Source of the DNA: Seriola aureovittata
Lineage: Eukaryota > Chordata > Actinopteri > Carangiformes > Carangidae
Direction of reading: 5' to 3'
DNA: 64,000 nucleotides
Assembly (NCBI RefSeq): GCF_021018895.1
Contig: NC_079375.1
Coordinates: 2,032,060-2,096,059 of the forward strand
Made by a program: the position numbers and the translations under genes. Below, piece after piece: positions 1 to 20,578 of this stretch. The notes under the pieces are model-generated. The model was given only the letters and a program-made list of their open reading frames with translations, searched no databases and was not told where the DNA came from. Within the stretch, counting starts at the first letter, position 1, and each line of letters starts with the position of its first letter.

Positions 1-1128
1 CTGGAGTAAGATCATATCAGTCTGCTACTCTCTGTTTTCCCTCCAAAAACACTTCAGTAACAATAACAGTAATAGTATTATTACACATAAAAACTACAAG
101 TTTTATTTCTGTTATGTTTAATTCATGCTTGTACGTTTAGGTCCCTCTACACTTCTGCAGCAGTGAGACCAGAGATCTGTGCTGCTGAGACCGAGACAGG
201 TCTCTAATAAAGTTCATGTCCTCCTGATCCGTCTGAACAACCACTTTTTAAATGTCAGAATGTTCTGAAGATCTGCGGCCTGTGAAAAACTGATCCAACA
301 TTTATTCTGGTGACTGTGGGGTGAAAGAATGATAATGTGTGATCAGGTGGGAGCCGGAGAAACCATGTGACACAGTTACAGGAAATGATTGAAAGAGAGC
401 GTCTCCTTGCTAACTGACTCTGCTTGATCCCTCACCATTATGGAAGTGGGCGTGGTTACATCTAAACTGGGTTGGAAAAAAAATACAAATGTATCAAAGT
501 GAGTGATGGATGAAAGGAGGATTTCTGCCTCCTCATCTTTACTAGTTGATGATAATTAGCTAGAAAAAAAAGCATTTAATTCACTGTGCTGCTCAGGGGC
601 TACCGAGAACTTTTAAGGTGGAATGTTTTGTTACTCAATGCATGAATTGACGTTGTCAATCAGTCAATACACCTTAAATCCCAATGAACACTCTCCATTC
701 GTTTTTATTGGCACCTGCACAAACATATGCTTTAGTGATGTCAAGCCAAGTATCTTTGTTGTCATTGTTAAAAACGAGACAGTGATGCATCTCCCTGAGC
801 AACGACAGCAAGAAAAACAAAAATAGCGCTAATAATAAAAAGCTAAAAAGCTCTGTTTCCTCACTTGGAGAAAAAAAAGCGTCAGTGTTGTCCCAGTACA
901 CTGAGGCAGAACTGGGAAAGTGGTGTTAATGCATGCATGCATTACTCTGCTCTCCATATGAGGGTGCAGGGTCATTTCCATTGGGTGTTAAATTAGCTTC
1001 AGATTTATATTATTACCTCTAAGAAACAATGTCAGAAACATGAGGGAAAAGTATAAATGTCATTGTGTTGAGTGCACAGTTATTCACTGTACAGGTGTTT
1101 TCACTTCATTGTTATTATCATGTCTTAC
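1..1128. other. tgs1 intron sequence, no supported exon
   Basis: This stretch follows the last visible tgs1 exon and should be intronic. It is AT-rich with short A runs. No block resembling the next TGS1 exons (LLWQSW, YWYYLEQF) is visible on the minus strand. The only suggestive segment is a 34-codon open stretch on the minus strand at 139-243, described in the findings. No repeat family was recognised. Confidence 0.6.
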
Positions 1129-1206
1129 CCCAGTAGTTTTCCCAGCCGGCATCCTGGATCCCTGCTGCTCCTTCCTCCAGTGGATCACTCACTTCCTTCT
1201 CATCAG
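1129..1206 (-). CDS. tgs1: tgs1 coding exon 5
   Basis: This 78-nt exon (acceptor GACCCAG, donor TGGG|GTAAGA) encodes ADEKEVSDPLEEGAAGIQDA and then GWENYW. The WENYW motif corresponds to WEKYW of human TGS1. The next exon should encode the Trp-rich LLWQSW-type segment; I could not find it between 1 and 1128. Confidence 0.85.
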
Positions 1207-2834
1207 CTGGGTCAAAAAGGACAGGGCGGTGTCAAATGACATCACAAATAATAATAGAATTAAAATCACTGGGTGAGTTTCAGGTGAGTTTTAAGCAGTG
1301 GTTTCACCGATGCTCCTGATTGGTCTCTGGTGCTGAGCCGGACTTGTTTAGACCGCAGATGGATGAATGGGAACACGATCACTGCACAGGTTAATAACTA
1401 CCTTTACTCACTCAGTAACCTGTTCTGTGCGTATCTGTAAATAATGATTACCTTTAATGTCAACCTCTTCTTCTTCTTCTCCTTCCTCCTCCTCCTCTTC
1501 GGCGGATTCTGCAGAGTACGTGTCAGGCTTCCTGTTCGACCTCCTCCGCTGTCACATGACCAAAAACAGGCTCATTCAGCAGCAGAATATTTCACTTCGA
1601 TGAATCATTTATAAGGGAAACATCATCACACCACAGAGACGCGGTGCTCAGACTTACTGCTCTCCTCCGGGCAGAGGAGCTGATGAAGGCCAGAGGCAGA
1701 CCCATGCTGGCCATCAGCTGAGCCTCTTCATCCAACCCCTCCTCAGCCTCCTCTTCCTCCTCCTCTTCATCATCTGATTCTGTGAATTAAGGGGAAAACA
1801 AATTTCAAATAGAATAATCTTCCTTTTATTTGTATATTTATTGTCTATTTGTTCCAGTATAGCAGCATCTTACAACATGCAGCACACACGAACCCCTGTC
1901 CACACACACGCCCAAACGTGCATGAAGGAATCAGCTAGTGATGCAGGTGAAAGCCCACAATGTTCAAAGATCTTACTGTGTGTGGAAAGATCTTACTTAG
2001 CTTTTGCTTTGACCAATGGAAACAATGTATTATCTTAAATTGAAAGGTGGCCAATAGTGAAAAAATAAATGAGTTTGAGCGACGGCTGTCTGCCACTGCT
2101 CCTCCGCAACCTCCCCACCCACATCATCCTGCCAGGCTGATTTCAACAGGTCCATAGTCGCTGTATTGGTCCACTGAGACAGTTTCTGGTATATATTTGA
2201 TATATCTCTTTTCTTCTGAGGATCTCGTATCAGTGTAAGCATCAATTCCATCGGAGATTGGTTTGAGGAATTGGGATATAACAGGTTATTTTGCTTCACA
2301 AAATCCCATACCTGTAGACATTTAACATAGTGCAATCTAAGTATGTTGTATTGCAGCTGCTCAAATGATGGAAACACATTGTCAATAAATATATCAATAA
2401 AGCTATGAATTCTTTTTCCAGACCGATCGTCAAATATTGTATTATTCAAAATAAAATCATCTTTCAACTTTGTTTGATTTCACCCTCCCTTTAATGTTAA
2501 TCATGATGAGATGCTGTAACATACCTTGGACTGCGGTGTCTGTCAGGTCAAAGGTCAGCAATCTGTTATCAGAGCGATACAGCTCTCGATCCCTGGACAG
2601 AGGAAGACAACACAGACAGATGATGAAGACTAACAACTCCACAGCTTCACACAGCCCGTGTCAGAGAGTGATGGTGGACATAAGAGAGATGAGAGAGGCT
2701 CACTGTACGAAGGCTCTGGAGCAGAGGCAGTGAATCCTCTCCTCTTCCTCCTCCTCATCCTCAGTGTGTTTCCTGGTGAAGAACAGATCCGCCACCACTG
2801 TCACCCTGCTCCTCTCCAGCATCATCTTCACCAT
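1129..2834 (-). CDS. tgs1: tgs1, trimethylguanosine synthase 1 (5' part, five coding exons)
   Basis: TGS1 methylates the m7G cap of snRNAs, snoRNAs and telomerase RNA to the trimethylguanosine cap, in the nucleus and Cajal bodies, using S-adenosylmethionine. Seen here are coding exons 2834-2704, 2592-2525, 1779-1658, 1548-1452 and 1206-1129 on the minus strand, giving 165 codons plus one base. All junctions are GT/AG and all phases agree. Diagnostic segments recalled from human TGS1 are CLCSRAFV followed by DRELY across the first junction, then EAQLMASMGLPLAF after an acidic run, then WENYW near the end. The start ATG at 2834 has an in-frame upstream stop. The methyltransferase domain lies in the C-terminal third of the protein and is outside the window to the left. 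The gene is head-to-head with tmem68, as in human. Only the regulatory N-terminal part is present, so catalytic residues cannot be checked. Confidence 0.92.
1452..1548 (-). CDS. tgs1: tgs1 coding exon 4
   Basis: This 97-nt exon (acceptor TGTGACAG, donor TTAAAG|GTAATC) starts with a basic RRRSNRKP segment and ends in a run of about a dozen Glu residues before VDIK. The basic stretch matches the position of the Lys-rich segment in human TGS1. Low-complexity coding sequence makes the alignment here weaker than in the flanking exons. Confidence 0.8.
1658..1779 (-). CDS. tgs1: tgs1 coding exon 3
   Basis: This 122-nt exon encodes SDDEEEEEEAEEGLDEEAQL followed by MASMGLPLAF, which is the best-conserved N-terminal signature of TGS1 proteins. 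The acceptor is TTCACAG and the donor is GAGCA|GTAAGT. It ends in phase 0. Confidence 0.92.
2030..2467 (-). mobile_element. L1-type LINE ORF2 fragment (distal C-terminal region)
   Basis: A 145-codon open frame on the minus strand lies in the intron between tgs1 exons 2 and 3. It has the pattern of the distal part of fish L1/Tx1 ORF2 proteins after the reverse transcriptase: a YVKCLQVWDFV block, an IYQKL block and then WQDDVGGEVAEEQWQTAV. In that family these align with the YLQLRHF, IYxLL and WExDLGxxIxxExW blocks, recalled from general knowledge. It stops abruptly on both sides, so it is a 5'- and 3'-truncated fossil, although the frame is still open. Confidence 0.6.
2525..2592 (-). CDS. tgs1: tgs1 coding exon 2
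   Basis: This 68-nt exon lies between an acceptor (CTGTCCAG) and a donor (CCAAG|GTATGT). It completes the split Gln codon of exon 1 and encodes DRELYRSDNRLLTFDLTD and a few more residues. It ends one base into a Glu codon that exon 3 completes. Confidence 0.9.
2704..2834 (-). CDS. tgs1: tgs1 coding exon 1
   Basis: This exon runs from the ATG at 2834-2832 to a donor at 2703-2702 (ACA|GTGAGC). It encodes 43 codons plus two bases, starting MVKMMLERSRV, with an acidic TEDEEEEEE run and the conserved CLCSRAFV block at the end. An in-frame TGA a short way upstream of the ATG supports this start. Confidence 0.88.
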
Positions 2835-3179
2835 CAGCTGCACACAGCGACACCAGCACCTTCACACACCGGCTGACCCCGTCTGTGTCCGGACCAGCAT
2901 GGGCGCGCTCAAACACACTCACGTCGGTATGCTAGTACAGCACGACACTTCCGGCCATATCTTTTCAGAATAAAAGCGTTGTCCAAATAAATACAATGTG
3001 TTTTCTGTCGCTAATTTTGCTAAAGAGTAAATATCACGGGAATTAAACTCAAATGCAGTCATACTGTTTTTGAGAATGAAAGAGGAGGTACAGCACACAC
3101 ACTCTACAGTCCTTTGTACAATGCTGCTCCACAAATGCTGATGATATAATACAGCCCTTTAATCATACCTATCAATTGG

Positions 3180-3460
3180 AAACTTATGTTTTTAATTCTT
3201 ATAAAAATATCAATGTGTATTGTGCTTTTATTTATACCGCTCTTCTCTTTTTACTTGCTCTTATTCATTTTATTGTCATCACTTCTACTACGCCTTCTCT
3301 TTTATCTAGTTTCATTTTTCTGTGAAGCACTGTTTGAAAAATGCTATATAAATAAAGTTATAATACTAATAATAACAACAACGACAATAATGATAATGGT
3401 AATAATAATCATCATCATCATAGTTATTGATATCTTTATTATTATTATTATTATTATTGG
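3180..3460 (+). repeat. LINE-like 3' tail with ATT/AAT microsatellite
   Basis: The segment holds AAGCACTGTTTGAAAAATGC followed by TATATAAATAAAGTTATAAT and a run of trinucleotides. This is the characteristic 3' end of L2-like fish LINEs, where the tail ends in a microsatellite. The 111-codon open frame across it is hydrophobic low-complexity translation and not a gene. An (ATT)n run covers roughly 3436-3458. Confidence 0.5.
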
Positions 3461-3769
3461 GCTGACTATTCGACTATTATTCGACTTACATTGGATATCC
3501 TATATTGCAGTTACTAAATGAGTATTGGGTCTATATATTTGGATGATAATGTCATATTTTGTATTTATTTATATTTATATCTTATCTTTTTGTTTGCAAT
3601 TTCTCCACCCTTAGCTCTCCTTGGCTTTCATCTCCTGCATGGGTTTTACTTCCTTACAAATAAGGTTGTTGAAAGTAGAGTTCTCTGTGTCACTAGCTGT
3701 TTTGCGCTTTTATTTTGAAGGTCAAAGACGTGCGCTCCATGGTCGAAACGGAAGTTTAATTTTCATGTT

Positions 3770-3983
3770 TTGCTGCTGGTGAGCGGAACTTATCTGCGGG
3801 TACCGTAGTTTTCCAGGGACTCCGAAACACTCTAACACCGGACTGTGTCACAGCCAAAGCGCTCCGGGGTCAGGACCAGGACCGCTGTCAGCTAACAGCT
3901 ATATATGTGTTTGGTGTTTTGGTGTGACATTAAATGAACAGTGGTGTGGTTTAATGGCTCAGTTTACCGGGTGACTGTCCAAG
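3770..3983 (+). other. tmem68: Putative noncoding first exon of tmem68
   Basis: The 3' end is set by a good donor (CCAAG|GTAACG) after 3983. The 5' end is a guess from the ETS-type site at 3750-3755 and the local rise in GC. No reading frame links this segment to the ATG at 4547, so it would be untranslated. A transcript is needed to place the start. Confidence 0.4.
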
Positions 3984-4546
3984 GTAACGTCTTCGGTGTT
4001 TGGTGACGTTTACTCTGAAGGCTGCTGTCAACTCTCTGATTTTCCATTTCCGCTCATTTAACCTCAGTTAGCTGAGAGTTTTACCGCGGCCCCTGGCTAC
4101 AGCTGTAGTGTGTAGTTTCTTCACGGGTCTTCTCCTCTTAGCTAGGCTGTAACATTAATCCACACACTAAAGCTAACTTCCATTAAATGACATACAGCAC
4201 AGCTGTCAGTACAATAACAGGGCTCGGTGTCGTGTCTCGGTAGCACCCGTTTTTACTGAATCTTACTACTTACTGTTCTACAAACTGTTCCTGACGAATC
4301 ATTCAAAACCCCTCAAATGTGCCTCTGTTGACCTGACACTTACATGTGTATTATACCTAAATTAAATGCAGTGTAACAGGAAATGTTTCCGCTCATGGAT
4401 GAATGGAGTTATTGTACTGAGTGGTGTTTCCTTGTCCCCTCCTGTAGTTGACTGTGTACAGCAGCAGATGCTCTCCATGCAGAGGGATCCTTCCCCCTGA
4501 GGCTGCCGGACTGCCCGATCCTGTCTGCAGCCTCTCTGTCAGCAGG

Positions 4547-14257
<9,711 letters not shown>

Positions 14258-14353
14258 CACCAGCAGAACCGCCACAGACAAACTGTCCAGCGTGTGATCA
14301 GAGCGCTGCAGCGTGCACAGGTGTGGTGGAATATTTGCACGGTTTCTTCACTG

Positions 14354-14376
14354 CCCCCCCCCCCCCCCCCCCCCCC
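14354..14376 (+). repeat. C23 homopolymer just after the tmem68 stop
   Basis: A run of about 23 C lies about 100 bp into the 3'UTR. The minus strand is G23. The run may be underestimated or overestimated because such homopolymers are error-prone in sequencing. Confidence 0.9.
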
Positions 14377-16958
14377 ACACCACTGACTGACTGCAGCTGA
14401 GGCTCTTTTCACATGCGTGACGTTTATATTGCACGTTTCAGATGTGTATTTTTGTCTACACGGACTTCCTTTTTCCCAGGATGCATCTGATTAAAGCCAG
14501 ACTTCCTACAGTGATATCAGACTTGACAATAATCAGACCTCAGAAGAAGATTAATAAAAAGATCATTGTTTTTATCGGTACACAGAGACACTATATCAGA
14601 GTTGTTGTGACGTTAGATGTAGGGACGACACTGGGTAAAATGCACTCGTTACAACACAGGTGTTACTGATCTCACCGGACATCAAGACCTTGAGACACGT
14701 GTGAATATCTGTAGAGAAGAGGTGTTACCACCTTCATCAGACAGTTTTCAGATTCACTTTGTGCGTCTGGTGGTGAGTTTAAATGTGAAACGGAGCTTTT
14801 GTTTTTCACTTTGACACCCGATCCTCCACCATCGTCCTGCAGGTCAGCTCTCCTCTAGTCACATGATCAGGCTCTGCTGCTCTGTCATGTGACTCTGCTG
14901 CTGCACAGAGCCTACGCTGTCAGGTTATAACCGTATCTCCCACTGAGTATTGATTACTAGTATTTTACAAGTGAAAATTTTAAATTGATGAACGTGTGCA
15001 CTGCCACTGATACACGCTTTGTTAGTAGGACTGGGTGTTACAATCCCTGAAGTTACAGCACAACAATTGGGGGTGTTCTTGGAGCTACAACACATCTTCA
15101 GTTGTGTCCCTCGACGTTTTCATAGCAGCAGTCGGGCGGATCCAATACGCTGATTAACGAAGGATCCCGCTGACATGAGGAGCTAACCCGTGCCAGCCCT
15201 GATTGGCTCTATTCCCTCCAGTTGAAAATGATGGTGGGTGTGTTATGTGATCGGTGGTGTGCCTGAACACCGTTGTAACAGGAGTAACACTGACTACCAT
15301 GGCAACTGTGGTTAGATTGTCAGTTAAAAACATGCAGGATTCAGACAGTTTATTGAACAGAGATGTTTGAACATTAAGGTCAACAGGAGATTCATGATGT
15401 CGGTCAGTCTATAAATTGTTTGATTGCAGTGACTTTACAGACAACTGCTTGTACTGATGATGTGTAACAGCACTTTGAGTTTGCACAGCTTCAGCGTCAC
15501 ACACACACACTCACACACACACTAATGACCAGGCTGCAGGGTCGGACCAGAGCTGGACCTGGTTTAGGTTTGATGTCTTTAAAGCTGGAGTTCAGTGTCT
15601 GAACCAGAGTCACAGAAACACACTGACTGAGCTCAGGTCACAGGAGAATGACAGCATGGTGTAGGTGAGATTAACTTGTTACACAGTAACACAGTGTTTC
15701 TTATATTGACCATATGGACATATTCCAACCCTTTTATTAATGGATGAAATGATGGTAACCTTTTATTTTCACGTCTCTTATTAGTTGTCTAACTTCCTGG
15801 AAACTGTCACAATAATTTCCTCTAAAAACAAAATCAGTGATGTTCCAGTTGATGTCTCTGTTAACCAGCTGTGACATGGAGGTGTGACAGAACGTCCTCA
15901 GGCACGTTTGGTGTCCAGATACTTTTTGGGACAATTTTCAACTTTTTTCCAAAATATTTTATAAAGTTTTATTACCTATTATACTTATGTACATAGACAC
16001 AGAGGCTAAACAAGATAATAGTAAGACTCGTAAATGAAATTCAGACATGGCCTGGGTCAGACTGTCACAGAGGTGTTGATTCACCTCTTTGGTCTTTATG
16101 AAGCTGTACTTTATGTTGTATGAAATGATAGTATATTGAGAGGTGTTCCTATTATTTTATCCATTGTTGTACAAATTATCTGCTGATATTTCTAATATAA
16201 TTGACTACAAATGACACATGCTAGAAAACTTTAACTGGGGGGCATTTTTTCCCCTGTATTCTGACAGCACAGGGAGGGAGAGAGGGGATTACATGCAGGT
16301 CAGACCTGAACCCTCTTTATGGAACATAGATGGGAAGGTTTTGAATTCTGCTCAAATAATTTATCAAAAACTTTTTTTTTTTCTGTCAGTGAACCGTCCA
16401 CTGTTACCTGAGTGATGCTCACTGAAATGTGCATGTGTATACACATATCTGTGTAAACTGATTAAGAATTTGCATTTTAACTAATTGAATAATTGACAGA
16501 AAAAAAAACTATCGATTAATCAATAATGAAAGTAATGGTTAGTTGTAGTAGCCCTGACAATTGGACTTTGTGGTGGTGAACCTGTGAAGGTGTCAAACTG
16601 AGCCGACAGGAGGTCAAGGCGCAGCAGGATGATGTTTAGTAAAGAGGGAGACTTATACAGACAGAAAAACAAAGGTATGACGAGATGTCACTTTAAATTG
16701 TGTTGAAAACAAAACAAATGGATGACAGTTTGAATGATGAGTCCAGCTGTTAAGCAGAAGCCGGATGGCATCGGCACTTTGAGCTCCTTCACAACACAAG
16801 TAAACTGATCAAACCTTCGTTAGAAGTGCATTACATTTATTATCCATCACTGAGTATTTTTTCAAATTGAACTACAGATACATATGTAAAAAAACAGATG
16901 TGTGTGCACGTGTGTGCTTGTGTGCGTGTGAGTGTGAGTGTGCGTGCTTCACTCAGCT

Positions 16959-17232
16959 AGAAAATGAAACTTCTTGCCCGACAACTACCTCGGTGTTCAG
17001 CCCAAGTCTGGCCCATATACTTCCACATCTGGACAGATTCCAGCTGTTATCCTTTGGTACTGACTGACAGCTGGAAGTTTATTTGTGTTTTGGCGCCAGA
17101 ATTGTTCCAGATGTGGAAGTAGCATCTTACAGCCATGCTGTATATGGGCCAGATTCGGGCCGTGGAACCGGGTGTATACTGGGCCAGAAGAAAACAAGCA
17201 TGTGGCCCGAGTATGGGCCGGATTTACTTTGC
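16959..17232. repeat. Dispersed foldback-type repeat, copy 1
   Basis: This copy aligns colinearly with 60849-61112 over about 260 bp. Shared blocks include TAGAAAATGAAACTTC, CATATACTTCCACATCTGG, CCAGCTGTTATCCT-like sequence and ACTGGGCCAGAAGAAAACAA. The left half (GGCCCATATACTTCCACATC) is roughly complementary to the right half (ATGTGGAAGTAGCATC, ATATGGGCCAGATTCGG), so the unit folds back on itself. No coding capacity. Confidence 0.75.
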
Positions 17233-20200
17233 TACCTGCGCAGTGTCCCCCTCACAAAGCTCACGTATCTTTTCACTGTAATATTGATCATATCAGTCCA
17301 AATACTGACTCCTCACTTCATCAGTGCAGACTGTGTGTTTATATGAATGAAGAAGTAATATGATCCTCAGTTCTTCATCATCACAGCTGGAAACTAAACA
17401 GGTGTCATGTAACTTTTTCTACTTTGGAGATAAAGTGTAATAATCAGTGTAAATATATATACGTGCATGTGAGTAAATATTGTGATGAACAGATGGTTTT
17501 GCACATGTAGTCCTCAGAGTATCAGAACATCACTGCCAACTCAACTTTAAAGAAGAAGCCTTTGTGTGTCTGACTGAACTTTAACTGGATGCTTTACTTC
17601 TGTCGACTCGTTGCCTTTTTCCATATTTATGTTGTTTCTGTTGAGATGATCTAATATGTATTTTTAAATTATGGCAATATAATATAAATGTTGCACTTTT
17701 AAATATTGAGATCCAGTTCAAACTGTTAATAAATCTATTTTAATAAGATGTGTAATGTGAATTCCTGTCTGTGTGTGTGTGTGTGTTTTTTTTTTTTCCT
17801 GGCTATGCCTGGAAAGCTGGAAAACTGTCTATCAGACTCGTGGGTTCCGGCTTCGAGGCAAATGTTTACAGAGCTGCTACAGACGCCAGATTCACCGGCG
17901 TCCCGCTCTTTTCTCCAGGGTCCATGCGACCGTGGAGATTTTCCACTTCATGCAGAAGGAGGCAGCTGTGAGTCTAAAAGCTCGAGCGAAGAGCTCCACT
18001 GCCTTTTACTCATTCCAAAAAAAAAAAAAAAAGATGGTGGCCTGTGTCCCAGTTTAATAATAATCACCTCACACACAGGTACACACATTAACACTTCAGG
18101 CTGCATCTTTATGTCTCTTTACATGTTTACGCTTCACACAAAAATGTTCGATGTTTTGCTGAGTTTTTATTACACTATACTTTTTGAATCTCACCCCTGA
18201 TAAATACTATATATTACAAAAAACTAAAACACTGAAACTAATAAAAACTAAAACTGAGTATTTTCAAAAAACAAAAAACTGATTAAAACTAAAGCGAAAT
18301 TGAAAACAAAACGTCAAGACAATATAAAGATAAACACTAAAGAAGAATCCAAAAATATTATAACCCTGAGTAGGAATATTAATAACAAAAACAATGCTAA
18401 TATAATAATAAAGATGAGGAGGAGGAGAACTATACCCCAATGTCACTGAATTCCAGAACAAATGAAGAAGAGTCCAGGAAAATGACCACAGTGTACTTTA
18501 TTAAATGAATTTTGGTAGTTTGCGTTGCATTAGATTCAAATAAAAATTTACAAAAATCCCATATATACAAAAATGTCATTTTGATCATGTTCATCACTCT
18601 TGATTTATTTTTACAATAAAATGTATTTTTCCCCATTGTACTTTCATCACAATGCAACTTACTGAAAAGACCAATTTTTTTTTTTTTGTCTTAAACATTT
18701 GTATCTTTTTTTTAATACACCACATACACCACATTTAATCTTTTTTTTTTTTTTCTCTGTAGCATATCGTCATAGTTACAGCCATCGCGTGGCGTCGGAC
18801 CTCTAAAGACACCCGTCACAGTCAGAACTCAAAGAGAGGAATGTTCTTTTTTAACATGTACACTTTGCATACATTTATTTACAGATACGCTTTTTATGTT
18901 GATCGCTTCACTACCTGTGGTACTCCATGTTCAACCAACTCTCTACACAGACATCTGTACAGGATGATTATACAAGTGTGACTGGACTCTTATCATTATT
19001 CGCCTGCTGGTTACTGTGCTTCTACTAAGGCTGAGTGATCTGGACCAGATGTGGCTGCAGCTGCACAGGTCTGGTCCTGACCCTCCACGCTCCTGTTCTG
19101 TTGTGTTTGCATGGTTGTTCCAGACCCTCTGCAGCAGAGCTTTGGTCCATGACAGCTGGTGAACAGAGAGACGCTCACAAGCAGACGCATGGCCTGTTCA
19201 CATCTCAGAGCTACAGAGGACATAGAGACACAGCCACATGGCTGCTGTCTGCTGGATATGTGAGCAGGACTGTTTGTGTCATTGCCAGCTCCCACACGTG
19301 GTTCTGTGGAGGGTTGTGTCATTGCATTGTTCAGAGCCTTTCAAAATGTGGCTACAAAAGTTAAACTATGGTAAAAAAAAAAAAAAGAAAGTCATACTGG
19401 TTGTCAGTAAAGATGGTCCCGGCCTCCTTTAGAGTGGGAACCCAAGCATCAGCCACCAGGGCTGAGCCAACACTAAAGTGCCATAACCTGCAGTTCCTCT
19501 CCTGACCACTAGAGTCTGGCTCTGAACGATTGTGCTGGATGTGTTGCGCATCGCCCATGCACATGCATGCACGAAGGTGGGAACAGATGTTTTCCCACTC
19601 TTCTATCTGGCATCAGTACTTACATGTTTTTTTTTTTAAATGTTTTAAACATTAACACTCTTTCATTGTTTTTTTTTTTTGGCCTATCACTGTGATAAGC
19701 CAGTGATAGGAACTTGTATGTTGTTGCCACTGGCCCACATCATATACTCAGCTATCTCAGTCTGACTGTGCGCTAACACATTACATCCATGGCAAAAACT
19801 GAAGTATCGACATAGATATCTGATTAGCAACAGGAAGAATTAAAAGGAAAGAGTCAGAGACAAGTGATCTCTCCACCGTCCAATGAGTTTCCCCTGATTT
19901 CACTTCGGTCCTGAATGTTTGTTATCAATAAAATAAAAAGTGTCTGAGAACGTGTTAATTAGCCTCGGTATTGTTAAGGGTCAAATGTGGGCTGCCAACA
20001 TTTTTGAGATTTTGGGCCATGAGTTGGAAAAGGTCGGGGAGTGCTGCAGTAAGGCCTTTAACATGGACCTGTGTGGAACTCTTTACTCAATATTATATTA
20101 TAAATGTTTAATTATATCCTGCTGTTGTGCAGTTTTGCTAATGTAACTCCCTACAGTAACAAAAACAATCAGCTGAGACGTCTGCAGGCTCATTTATAAC

Positions 20201-20528
20201 GTGATGAAGACGTTCAGCGGAGACACACTGAGGCACTGAAGGAGAAACTGAAACGTTTCTCCGACAGCAGCTGATGAGCGAAGGGGAAACAACGATGTCT
20301 TTTTTTTCCCAACATTGTGTTCCTCTACATAGCTTGTTTCTTTATAGTATCGTCACACGTGATGTGAAAGAGAATCAGCTGTTTGCTACAGCGAAGACTC
20401 AGGTTCTGGTTCTGGGCGATGAAAGATGGAGGACTGAGGTCTATACAACCTCTGTGACAAGGACTCGGTCCTAGTATAAGCACAGTAACTGCTGTTGACA
20501 CGTTATGCTATTGAATAGTGTAAGAAGA

Positions 20529-20529
<1 letters not shown>

Positions 20530-20577
<48 letters not shown>
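20530..20577 (+). repeat. (AC)n microsatellite
   Basis: About 23 uninterrupted AC units lie in the convergent interval between tmem68 and xkr4. Confidence 0.95.

Positions 20578-20578
<1 letters not shown>

Larger units (their letters stand above)
2835..4446. promoter_or_regulatory. Bidirectional tgs1/tmem68 promoter region
   Basis: The two genes are head-to-head with start codons 1.7 kb apart. An ETS-type core lies on each side: ACTTCCGG at 2947-2954 (minus-strand CGGAAGT, facing tgs1) and CGGAAG at 3750-3755 (plus strand, facing tmem68). No TATA box is placed sensibly for either gene. A probable noncoding first tmem68 exon ends at 3983 with AAG|GTAACG, and the acceptor of the next exon ends at 4447. 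A LINE-like tail at 3180-3460 sits in the middle, so the two core promoters are probably separate units near 2.9 kb and 3.75 kb. The promoter assignment is inference from geometry and motifs. Confidence 0.55.
14258..17745 (+). other. tmem68: Probable tmem68 3'UTR and poly(A) site
   Basis: After the stop codon there is no further coding signal. An early AATAAA occurs at 14553-14558. A better candidate is AATAAA at 17728-17733, in AT-rich sequence and followed within 35-55 bp by a (GT)n run at 17769-17786, the usual arrangement of cleavage signal and GT-rich downstream element. The 3'UTR would then be about 3.5 kb and would include the repeat copy at 16959-17232. Which site is used cannot be decided from sequence. 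Confidence 0.45.

Noticed and set aside
2030..2467. An additional tgs1 exon or nested host gene
   Set aside because: The frame is long and open but matches the distal LINE-1 ORF2 pattern, and tgs1 exons 2 and 3 join in phase without it.
3186..3521. 111-codon hydrophobic plus-strand frame
   Set aside because: Ile/Leu-rich translation of an AT-rich LINE tail and ATT microsatellite; not a membrane protein gene.
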